A stretch of 8,928 nt of DNA from Planctomycetaceae bacterium (GCA_020426065.1 JAGQQT010000140.1:1-8928), one strand, 5' to 3'. Positions 1 to 5,960 are shown, counted from the first letter of the stretch. Program-made: numbers and translations. The notes: generated from the letters alone by a model not told the origin.

Positions 1-58
1 CACGCAGTCAGTAGGCGGACTTCATCTGGATGAGTATATTCTGCTCAACCAAACAAAA

Positions 59-98
59 GGCCCTGATGCGAGGGACATCTCGATTCCCTCACAGGGCC
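59..98. terminator. Two-part hairpin, probable intrinsic terminator of a gene left of the window
   Basis: GGCCCTG (59-65) pairs perfectly with CAGGGCC (92-98). Inside it, GAGGGA (70-75) pairs with TCCCTC (85-90), leaving a 4/1 internal loop and a 9-base apical loop. Rightward it is followed by an interrupted T-rich stretch (ATTTATGATTTT). Leftward, on the minus strand, it is followed by TTTTGTTT. It could therefore end an upstream plus-strand gene or work in both directions. No coding region can be recognised in bases 1-58. Confidence 0.5.
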
Positions 99-136
99 AT
101 TTATGATTTTCTGCGCTCAAGAGTCCGGATTTTGCC

Positions 137-1420
137 ATGAATGATTCTCTTCAAAAACGCCTGTTTGATGAACTGGAACAGTTCCCGCTCATCGACCCGC
201 ATACCCACATCAACCCGCTGGCGGCCGCATCAAAAAATCTGGGCGATATTCTCGGGTATCACTATTACACCGAACTGGCTCACTCTGCCGGGCTGTCCCG
301 CGAGATGATTGAAGAACCAGGCCTGTCGTCCAGGGAGAAAGTGGGACGGCTGGCAGGCTACCTCGGGAAACTGCAAAACACCGCCCAATATGCCTGGCTC
401 CTGGACATCTGCCGCGAATTCTTCGAATTTGATGAGGAAGATGTCACCCCGGAAAACTGGGAACGGCTCTACGACAATGCAGAGCGTGTCCTCTCTCAGT
501 CTGACTGGGAACAGCAGGTGCTGAAAAAGTCCGGACTGGAACAGGTTTATCTCACCAACGATTTCGATGATCCCCTCGAAGGATTCGATACCTCTTTTTA
601 TGTCCCCTGCCTGCGCACAGATGATCTGGTTTTTCACCTCACCAAACCGGAAGTCCGCGAACGACTGTCCCGCAGTGTCAATCGCTCCCTGCAGTCGATT
701 GACGATCTTCAGGGAGCCATCCGGGATCTGTTTGTTCGCTTCACCAGGCGGGGAGCCAGAGCCTGTGCGATTTCGCTTCCCCCCGATTTTTCCCCAACAC
801 TGATCTCCGCAGCCACCATCACGCCCATCTGGAGCCGGCTGCAAAAAGGGGAAAAACTGACTTCTGAGGAAGCAGGCCTGCTCAGCCGCTACGTCTTCTG
901 GCAACTGGCAGAAAACTGTGTGATTTTCGAGCTTCCTTTTGACCTGATGATTGGAGTCAACCGCCGCGTCTATGAGGATGGCGTGTATCAGGGACAGGAC
1001 CTCTACGATAAACGTACCTCGCTGATTCAGTATCGGGATCTGTTTAACAGCTTTCCCCAGATCAAGTTTCCCATTTCTGTCCTGACTCACACCAGTAATC
1101 AGGAGTTGGTCAGCTACACCTGGATCTTCCCGAACGTGATTGCCAACGGCCACTGGTGGTATTCGAATACCCCGGCCTATATTGAGCATGACTGCCGAAC
1201 CCGACTCACGGCAGTCCCTCAAACCAAGTATGTCGGTTACTACAGTGACATGTACAAACTGGAATTCGCACTCCCCAAATTCCGGATGTACCGCCGAATC
1301 CTGGCCAAAGTCCTGAGCGAAGAGTTTGTCATCGGCCGCGGCTGGTCTGAGACCAAGGCCCTCGACCTGGGAAAACGGATTCTCCGTGGGAATGTCGAAG
1401 AAATTTTTGGCAAAGCCTGA
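137..1420 (+). CDS. Uronate-isomerase-like amidohydrolase (divergent UxaC family)
   Basis: A 427-residue cytoplasmic protein of the metal-dependent amidohydrolase superfamily, closest in pattern to glucuronate/galacturonate isomerase (UxaC), which interconverts aldo- and keto-hexuronates. The N-terminal metal motif DPHTHINP has H22 and H24. TNDFDDP (about 140) resembles the UxaC TTDDP segment. A histidine in LTHTSN (H318), a WW pair (340-341) and a late aspartate in YYSDMYK (D371) follow in the usual order. The family's TDSRSF and RHEYFRRIL signatures are not intact: the region reads SDMYKLEF and then RMYRRIL (383-389). At 427 residues it is shorter than classical UxaC (roughly 465-490). Substrate specificity may therefore differ; family membership is firm, the reaction is inferred. 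The ATG start gives a normal N-terminus just before the metal motif; only a weak AAGAG lies upstream. No uronate pathway genes flank it. Confidence 0.75.
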   Translation: MNDSLQKRLFDELEQFPLIDPHTHINPLAAASKNLGDILGYHYYTELAHSAGLSREMIEEPGLSSREKVGRLAGYLGKLQNTAQYAWLLDICREFFEFDEEDVTPENWERLYDNAERVLSQSDWEQQVLKKSGLEQVYLTNDFDDPLEGFDTSFYVPCLRTDDLVFHLTKPEVRERLSRSVNRSLQSIDDLQGAIRDLFVRFTRRGARACAISLPPDFSPTLISAATITPIWSRLQKGEKLTSEEAGLLSRYVFWQLAENCVIFELPFDLMIGVNRRVYEDGVYQGQDLYDKRTSLIQYRDLFNSFPQIKFPISVLTHTSNQELVSYTWIFPNVIANGHWWYSNTPAYIEHDCRTRLTAVPQTKYVGYYSDMYKLEFALPKFRMYRRILAKVLSEEFVIGRGWSETKALDLGKRILRGNVEEIFGKA

Positions 1421-1754
1421 CCGACCCATCAAAATTGACTGGTTTGTCCCTGCAATTCAGCGAACCTTTCTTTCGGGAACGGCTCAAAACTTGCTATGGA
1501 GAGGCCGTTTCCTCTTTCCAGACGGGAAAGACGTCGCTACTATTTCGGACATTCCGCAGGAAATCCCGCTGAGGGTTCGTGAATTCGGTCCTGAAGTTGA
1601 ACTCCCGCTCCCAACCGCTAACGATACACTGCGACTCCGGTTCACAGAAGAATTCAACAGCTTCCGCGATCCCCTTCCCCGCAGAATCACCCAGAATCGT
1701 GTCGACAGGCGACATGATTGGACACCTTCCCTTTTCAGTTAACAAAACGGAACC
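1421..1754. other. 334-base gap between the isomerase-like gene and fusA
   Basis: No RNA gene, terminator or strong promoter is visible. TTTCCA (1515-1520) with TACTAT (1538-1543) at 17-bp spacing is only a 4/6 plus 4/6 match to a sigma-70 promoter. A minus-strand small ORF (1494-1715) and a plus-strand frame running from inside the upstream gene to 1742 are both open. The region should contain the fusA promoter, but I cannot place it. Confidence 0.5.
1494..1715 (-). CDS. Doubtful 73-residue hypothetical ORF
   Basis: An ATG on the minus strand (1713-1715) opens 73 codons ending in TAG. By hand count the G+C by codon position is about 55% (first), 45% (second) and 64% (third), a pattern more like coding sequence than random DNA. 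The purine-rich AAGGGAAGG lies about 9 nt upstream of the ATG. The product has balanced composition (begins MSPVDTILG, ends WKEETASP), no membrane segment and no motif I recognise. Against it: only 39 bp separate its start from that of divergent fusA, which leaves little room for promoters, and long antisense frames are common here. It could be a chance ORF or a gene remnant. Confidence 0.2.
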   Translation of the reverse strand: MSPVDTILGDSAGKGIAEAVEFFCEPESQCIVSGWEREFNFRTEFTNPQRDFLRNVRNSSDVFPVWKEETASP

Positions 1755-3923
1755 ATGAAAAATCTCGACAAAGTACGGAATATCGGAATTTCCGCTCACA
1801 TTGACTCCGGAAAAACCACGCTGACAGAACGCATTCTGTTCTACGCCGGGAAGACCTACAAAATTGGCGACGTCAAAGACGGCGGTGCCGGTGCGGTCAT
1901 GGACCACATGGAACTGGAGCGGGAACGCGGCATTACAATTACCTCCGCCGCCACCCAGGTGCAGTGGATTCGCGAAGAAAACGGCATTGATCGTCATATC
2001 GTCAACGTGATCGATACGCCAGGCCACGTCGATTTTACCGTTGAAGTGGAACGTTCGCTCCGCGTGCTGGATGGCGCCATTCTGGTGCTCTGCTCAGTCG
2101 GTGGTGTGCAAAGCCAGTCACTGACGGTCGACCGCCAGATGAAACGCTACGGGATTCCCCGCATCGCGTTCATCAACAAGTGCGACCGAATCGGTGCGAA
2201 CCCCAAACAGGTTTGCAAACAGATCCAGGAAAAACTGGGCGTGACCCCGGTCCCGATCCAGATTCCAATTGGTCTGGAAGCAAACCACAAGGGCGTGATC
2301 GACCTGATCCAGATGCGTGCCGCTTTCTTCGATGGAGACAACGGAGAGAAGGTGCGTTATGAAGCCATTCCGGCAGATCTGAAGGACGAGGCTGACGAAG
2401 CCCGTGCTCACATGCTGGAGCAACTTTCACTGTACGATGATGAGCTGATGGAAGCTCTGCTGGAAGAAACGGAAATTCCAGTCGAGAAAATCCACCAGAT
2501 TGTTCGTAATGCGACATTATCCCAGGAAATTACACCTGTGATGATGGGAAGTGCGTTCAAGAACAAAGGGGTTCAAGAACTGCTCGATGCCATCGTCCGT
2601 TATCTGCCTTCTCCACTGGATCGTCAGGTGAAAGCCATCGACGTCAACAAACTGGAAGCGGCTGAAAAAGCGATGGAAGGCAACGAAAAGCCGGATCCTG
2701 AAAAGTTCAAGGTCGCTCTGACCACCAGCGATGATGATCCACTTGTCTGCATGGCCTTCAAAACTGTCATGGAACAGTTCGGCCAGCTGACATACACCCG
2801 AATTTATCAGGGAACGATCAAAAAAGGCGACAGCTATAACAATACCCGAACCGGCAAGTCTGTCCGTTTCGGTCGTATTGTCCGTATGCACGCCAATGAT
2901 CGTGAAGATGTTGATGAAGCAGGTGCAGGTGACATCGTCGCCATCGTCGGCGTTGACTGTGCTTCCGGGGATACATTCTGTGGAGCTGGCGTCAATTACG
3001 CTCTCGAAAACATTTACGTGCCCGAGGCCGTGATTCGCCTCTCGATTGAACCTGCTCAGCGGGATGGAGCCGACAAACTCGGCAAAGCCCTGGAGCGTTT
3101 CCGTCGGGAAGATCCTACTTTCCATGTCATGACTGACGAGGAAACCGGACAGACCATCATCGCCGGTATGGGACAGCTGCATCTGGACGTGTACATCGAG
3201 CGTATCAAACGCGAGTACAAGTGTGAATGTATCGTCGGGGAACCTCGCGTGGCCTACAAGGAAATGCCGAGCAAACCGGTCGAATTCAACTACAAGCACA
3301 AGAAGCAGACCGGGGGTTCCGGACAGTATGCTCACGTCGTGGGGAAAATTGTTCCCATGGCCGAAGGTTTCGACGAACCCTACAAGTTCCACAACGAAGT
3401 CACCGGGGGACGTATTCCTAAAGAATACATTCCTTCCATCGATGCCGGCTTCCAGCGGGCATTGGTTAAGGGTCCGTTGTGTGAATGCGAAGTGGTCGGG
3501 GTGGAAGCCCATCTGCAGGATGGTTCCTACCACGATGTCGACTCTTCGGAAATGGCGTTCAAAATCTGTGGTTTCGACTGCATGCGTGAAAACCTGAAAA
3601 AGGCGGACATGGGGCTGCTCGAGCCAATTATGACTCTGGATATCGAAGCTCCTGATGAATATCAGGGATCGATCACAGGGCACCTGTCGAGTAAACGTGG
3701 GATCGTGACTTCCTCGGAAACGCGGAACAACACCTGCTACATTCTCGCAGAAGTTCCTCTGGCTTCGATGTTCGACTACGCCAATGAGTTGCGTTCGATG
3801 ACTCAGGGTAAAGGGGGATTCAGCATGGAATTCTGCCGCTACTCCCGCTGTCCTCGCAACGTGCAGGAGGAAGTGGTCGAAAGACGACGCAAGGAACTTG
3901 ATGAACGCCGTAAGAACAAGTAA
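1755..3923 (+). CDS. fusA: Elongation factor G, mtEFG1/spdEFG1-like
   Basis: A 722-residue translational GTPase that moves tRNA and mRNA through the ribosome. GTPase motifs are in order: AHIDSGKTT (14-22), RGITITSAAT, DTPGH (87-91), NKCD (141-144) and GSAFKNKG (from 265). Domain IV keeps GGSGQYAHV and the tip loop DGSYHDVDSSE with H593. The G1 serine (IDSGKT, not IDAGKT), VMDHMELERERGITI, QIPIGLEANHKGVIDLI and GVDCASGDTF match mitochondrial EF-G1 more closely than standard bacterial EF-G. This is the pattern of the spd subfamily (spirochaetes, planctomycetes, delta-proteobacteria). The protein is slightly longer than the usual ~700 residues, partly through a charged linker at about 296-326 before domain II. 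No S12/S7/EF-Tu genes flank it, unlike the classical str operon. The start is an ATG with only a weak purine stretch upstream. A strong terminator follows 16 nt after the stop. Confidence 0.96.
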   Translation: MKNLDKVRNIGISAHIDSGKTTLTERILFYAGKTYKIGDVKDGGAGAVMDHMELERERGITITSAATQVQWIREENGIDRHIVNVIDTPGHVDFTVEVERSLRVLDGAILVLCSVGGVQSQSLTVDRQMKRYGIPRIAFINKCDRIGANPKQVCKQIQEKLGVTPVPIQIPIGLEANHKGVIDLIQMRAAFFDGDNGEKVRYEAIPADLKDEADEARAHMLEQLSLYDDELMEALLEETEIPVEKIHQIVRNATLSQEITPVMMGSAFKNKGVQELLDAIVRYLPSPLDRQVKAIDVNKLEAAEKAMEGNEKPDPEKFKVALTTSDDDPLVCMAFKTVMEQFGQLTYTRIYQGTIKKGDSYNNTRTGKSVRFGRIVRMHANDREDVDEAGAGDIVAIVGVDCASGDTFCGAGVNYALENIYVPEAVIRLSIEPAQRDGADKLGKALERFRREDPTFHVMTDEETGQTIIAGMGQLHLDVYIERIKREYKCECIVGEPRVAYKEMPSKPVEFNYKHKKQTGGSGQYAHVVGKIVPMAEGFDEPYKFHNEVTGGRIPKEYIPSIDAGFQRALVKGPLCECEVVGVEAHLQDGSYHDVDSSEMAFKICGFDCMRENLKKADMGLLEPIMTLDIEAPDEYQGSITGHLSSKRGIVTSSETRNNTCYILAEVPLASMFDYANELRSMTQGKGGFSMEFCRYSRCPRNVQEEVVERRRKELDERRKNK

Positions 3924-3939
3924 TTCATGTTCTTGAGGA

Positions 3940-3974
3940 CAGGCGTGCGGCACTCCCGCACGCCTGATTTTTTT
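3940..3974 (+). terminator. Intrinsic terminator after fusA
   Basis: A perfect 11-bp GC-rich stem (3940-3950 with 3956-3966; left arm CAGGCGTGCGG) closes a 5-base loop (CACTC). It is followed by A and then seven T (3968-3974). It starts 16 nt after the fusA stop. The T-run ends one base before the ATG of the next gene, so that gene cannot be freely cotranscribed with fusA unless there is read-through or anti-termination. Confidence 0.95.
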
Positions 3975-3975
3975 G

Positions 3976-4827
3976 ATGGACAACGTGAATCCGCAACAGC
4001 TCACCACGTGGATTGAGACGGCTTGCCTCTGGGAAGCCTCAGCGCCCAAAGTCGGTAATGTCCACCCGGGTGCTTCTTTTGCGGATCTGGCTTATAACGA
4101 TTTCGTCCGCTCCAGCCGCATCGTGGCTTTCATGCTGTCCCGCATCTCGCAGCGGGGCGTTGCCGATTCCATTCTGGCTGCCGCTTCTGCGGTCCGTCTG
4201 CAGGTTGGCAAGAACACATCGCTGGGTATCATCCTCTTAATCGCCCCCCTGGCCGCCGCCCGGGTTCGAGGAGAGATTGCCGAACATATTTCAACTGTCA
4301 TCGATGAACTCGATGTCTCTGCCAGCAGCCGGATCTGCCAGGCCATCCGCACCTCAAAACCGGGAGGAATGGGAACCGTAGAACAGCAGGATTTGTCAGC
4401 AGAGCCCACTGTTCCTGTCAGAGAGCTGATGCAGCTGGCTGCGGAGAAAGACCTGATCGCCCGGCAATATGCGAACAATTTCCATGACCTGCTGACTCTC
4501 GGCCCGGATCTCATTGAAAAATGGATGCAGAATTCCACATTGGATCGCTCACAACAGATTGTCGGAATGCAGCTCGACTGGATGTCCCGCTATCCTGATT
4601 CCCTGATCGACAGAAAATGCGGATCCGAAATTGCCCTGGAAGCTCAGCAGCGTGCAAAGCTGATCCTGGAACACGGCTGGCCGACTCAGCCTGAAACGGC
4701 AGAGGAACTGAACCAGTTTGACCACTGGTTGCGAGCGGAAGGAAACCGTCGTAACCCAGGCACCACCGCAGATTTCATTGCCGCAATCCTTTTTCTGGGG
4801 CTGGCGAATGGCCAGTTGACTGCCTAG
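3976..4827 (+). CDS. Triphosphoribosyl-dephospho-CoA synthase-like protein (CitG/COG1767 family)
   Basis: A 283-residue soluble, largely helical protein of the CitG/MdcB family. Characterised members transfer a triphosphoribosyl group from ATP to dephospho-CoA to make a citrate- or malonate-lyase prosthetic group. Family signs are the early EASAPKVGNVHPG segment (E20, K25, P31, G32), the SFADLAYNDF stretch where CitG has its acidic/His motif, and GKNTSLGIILLIAPLA (N80, T81, G84) matching the family's NT-x-x-G nucleotide-binding region. No citrate or malonate lyase genes are present, and the next gene is a pterin enzyme. Members of COG1767 occur among the methanopterin-linked C1 genes of methylotrophs and planctomycetes, so an undefined role in tetrahydromethanopterin synthesis is a reasonable inference. 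I chose ATG 3976 over TTG 3973, which lies within the terminator T-run. There is no SD, because the hairpin occupies that position. Confidence 0.8.
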   Translation: MDNVNPQQLTTWIETACLWEASAPKVGNVHPGASFADLAYNDFVRSSRIVAFMLSRISQRGVADSILAAASAVRLQVGKNTSLGIILLIAPLAAARVRGEIAEHISTVIDELDVSASSRICQAIRTSKPGGMGTVEQQDLSAEPTVPVRELMQLAAEKDLIARQYANNFHDLLTLGPDLIEKWMQNSTLDRSQQIVGMQLDWMSRYPDSLIDRKCGSEIALEAQQRAKLILEHGWPTQPETAEELNQFDHWLRAEGNRRNPGTTADFIAAILFLGLANGQLTA

Positions 4828-4853
4828 AACCTCCCTGCCCGAGTTTCATTGCC

Positions 4854-5357
4854 ATGAGCCATCAACCGCAATTCCGCGTCCGCGTGACCAAGGATCACCT
4901 CGTCTTCAGCGCGGCCCACTTTATTACATTTAATGGAAATATCTGCGAGAGACTGCATGGACACAACTGGCGTGTCGCTGTGGAAGTGACTGGAGCGTTG
5001 GACGAGAACCGTTACGTGTTTGACTTTATCGCCCTGCGGGATGCGACGCAGTCGCTCGTCAATCAACTTGATCACCGCGTGCTGCTGCCGGAAAATCATC
5101 CACTGATCAAGGTCACGGTCGATGAAAAAGCCCAGGAAGTCCAGGCCACGTTTGAGTCCCGCCGCTGGGTATTTCCCCGGGAAGATTGCGTGATTCTGCC
5201 GGTGATCAATACCACAGCCGAAGAAATCGCACAGTGGCTGGCCCATCAGCTGATCGAGACCACCATCAAAAAACATCGACACGAATTGAAGGCAATTCGT
5301 GTCGATGTTGAAGAGAATTTCGGGCAGTGGGCTCAGTGTGAAATTCAGTTGAACTGA
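4854..5357 (+). CDS. 6-pyruvoyltetrahydropterin synthase / QueD family protein (COG0720)
   Basis: A 167-residue T-fold pterin enzyme. The zinc site is H22 (in FSAAHF) with H35 and H37 (in ERLHGHNW). C31 is the expected catalytic cysteine, D73-H74 (QLDHR) the catalytic pair, and E153/E154 in VEENFGQWA the pterin-anchoring glutamate. The motif reads C-E-x-x-H-G-H, combining the QueD-type CxxxHGH with the ExxHGH of PTPS-III, which bypasses FolB in folate synthesis. It may thus make 6-carboxytetrahydropterin (queuosine), 6-hydroxymethyl-dihydropterin (folate or methanopterin), or both. It is longer than E. coli QueD (about 120 residues) because of an insert of about 30 residues between the DH pair and NTTAEE (119-124). 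It lies 26 nt after the COG1767-like gene, probably in one operon. No SD is visible before the ATG. The 3' end contains the hairpin that terminates the convergent pilin gene. Confidence 0.9.
   Translation: MSHQPQFRVRVTKDHLVFSAAHFITFNGNICERLHGHNWRVAVEVTGALDENRYVFDFIALRDATQSLVNQLDHRVLLPENHPLIKVTVDEKAQEVQATFESRRWVFPREDCVILPVINTTAEEIAQWLAHQLIETTIKKHRHELKAIRVDVEENFGQWAQCEIQLN
5268..5309 (-). terminator. Intrinsic terminator of the pilin gene, embedded in the PTPS coding sequence
   Basis: A perfect inverted repeat has 17-bp arms (5272-5288 AACATCGACACGAATTG; 5293-5309) and a 4-base loop. Read on the minus strand, the hairpin runs directly into six T (complement of A 5268-5273, the last two shared with the stem). 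It lies about 110 nt downstream of the minus-strand pilin stop, so it fits a rho-independent terminator for that transcript. On the plus strand it encodes residues 140-152 of the PTPS protein and has no T-run, so it should not terminate PTPS transcription. Confidence 0.8.
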
Positions 5358-5418
5358 TTTTCAACCCGGGTGGTGTCGTGTCAGGTTTGTATCACTGTGC
5401 CCTGCCTCGTTTGTGAAA

Positions 5419-5727
5419 TCAATATCCTTCGCCGGTGGCTGGCACATCGCAGGTCACATCGCAGGCGTCGTCGCAGTAATCCCACTCGTCGCCGAATTTG
5501 CTTCCAGACATTTTGCCTTTGTGTCCGCCGGTGCCGTTGTAGTGGAAGCTCTGGTTGATCGAGCCGAAAGCTGATCCGACATCTTCGAGTTCCTGGTTGA
5601 CGTTGAAAGCGACCTCGGACAGTCCGACGACCATTCCGAGTACGGCGATCGAAGCGACCAGAACCAGTTCGGCAGAAACGATGAAACCAGCTTCGTCGTT
5701 GTACAGGCTGTTGATGATGTTTTTCAT
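5419..5727 (-). CDS. Flp/TadE-like type IVb pilin (planctomycete form)
   Basis: A 102-residue prepilin-like protein. It has a short leader (MKNIINSLYNDEAG), a probable prepilin-peptidase site after G14, and a hydrophobic segment at about 15-37 (FIVSAELVLVASIAVLGMVV) containing a lone acidic residue, E20. This is the architecture of Flp pilins of tight-adherence (Tad) systems, exported through the inner membrane and assembled into fibres. If cleavage follows G14, E20 is at +6, not the usual +5. It is longer than typical Flp (about 50-70 residues). The extra part is a polar, glycine-rich tail ending in three 4-residue Cys-Asp repeats (YCDD, ACDV, TCDV). GGAG (5737-5740, minus strand) lies 9 nt before the ATG and supports this start. 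No Tad assembly genes are nearby, so it is a solitary pilin gene. Confidence 0.8.
   Translation of the reverse strand: MKNIINSLYNDEAGFIVSAELVLVASIAVLGMVVGLSEVAFNVNQELEDVGSAFGSINQSFHYNGTGGHKGKMSGSKFGDEWDYCDDACDVTCDVPATGEGY
5443..5478 (-). repeat. Three tandem 12-bp repeats encoding xCDx
   Basis: Three adjacent 12-bp units (5443-5454, 5455-5466, 5467-5478) lie in frame in the pilin. Two are 11/12 identical (CACATCGCAGGT, CACATCGCAGGC on the plus strand) and the third is diverged (GTCGTCGCAGTA). They encode TCDV, ACDV and YCDD, placing a cysteine every four residues. Confidence 0.85.
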
Positions 5728-5788
5728 TGTGGTGGTCTCCAGAGTTTATTGTGGTTGAAGTTGTGTGTTGTTGATGCAAAAGAGTTAA

Positions 5789-5804
5789 AGCATTGAGTGT
5801 GCCA
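5789..5804 (-). promoter_or_regulatory. Sigma-54 (RpoN) type promoter of the pilin gene
   Basis: On the minus strand the 16-mer TGGCACACTCAATGCT matches the -24/-12 consensus TGGCACG-N4-TTGCW at 10 of 12 specified positions. The essential GG and GC are exactly spaced. Transcription would start near 5779, giving a leader of about 50 nt that includes the GGAG. Sigma-54 control of pilin genes is known in other bacteria; its use here is inference. Confidence 0.65.
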
Positions 5805-5854
5805 AACCTCTGGACCAGTCATGGAACAAACCCCCTCAGTCAACCCTTACCATC

Positions 5855-5874
5855 TACACAACTATTTACACAAC
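5855..5874. repeat. Direct repeat TACACAAC, 12-nt period
   Basis: TACACAAC occurs at 5855-5862 and 5867-5874. It lies about 50-70 bp upstream of the pilin -24 element, so it could be a protein-binding pair. It is short and could be chance in this CA-rich stretch. Confidence 0.35.
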
Positions 5875-5895
5875 AACAGGTTACATAAAACAAAA

Positions 5896-5917
5896 ACTGT
5901 AAAAGATTTTAAACAGT
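5896..5917. promoter_or_regulatory. Imperfect 22-bp dyad, candidate activator site
   Basis: ACTGT (5896-5900) and ACAGT (5913-5917) flank an A/T-rich core with partial symmetry. Its centre is about 100 bp upstream of the pilin -24 element, where sigma-54 enhancer-binding proteins usually bind. The link to the pilin is inference. Confidence 0.3.
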
Positions 5918-5940
5918 CTGCACAAACCCGCCATTTAAGG

Positions 5941-5960
5941 CTGTTGAAAAAAATCAACAG
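5941..5960. repeat. Small inverted repeat (7-bp arms, A6 loop)
   Basis: CTGTTGA (5941-5947) and TCAACAG (5954-5960) are perfect arms around six A. No T-run follows on either strand, so it is not a good terminator. It could be another protein-binding dyad upstream of the pilin promoter. Confidence 0.35.

Noticed and set aside
230..1432. 400-codon minus-strand open frame
   Set aside because: It is antisense to the uronate-isomerase-like gene and is not protein-like in any recognised way.
1435..1440. TTGACT as the -35 box of fusA
   Set aside because: No acceptable -10 element lies 16-18 bp downstream.
1326..1742. 138-codon plus-strand frame continuing past the isomerase gene
   Set aside because: It begins inside the real gene in another frame. 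Its third codon position is not the GC-rich one, and no SD or family features are seen.
2517..4049. 510-codon minus-strand open frame
   Set aside because: It is wholly antisense to fusA and the start of the COG1767 gene and crosses the terminator. It has no recognisable motif and looks like a codon-bias shadow.
5345..5365. Small inverted repeats at the PTPS stop codon as a terminator
   Set aside because: The stems are only 6 bp and AT-rich, with four T inside the loop/arm. They are much weaker than the hairpin at 5272-5309.
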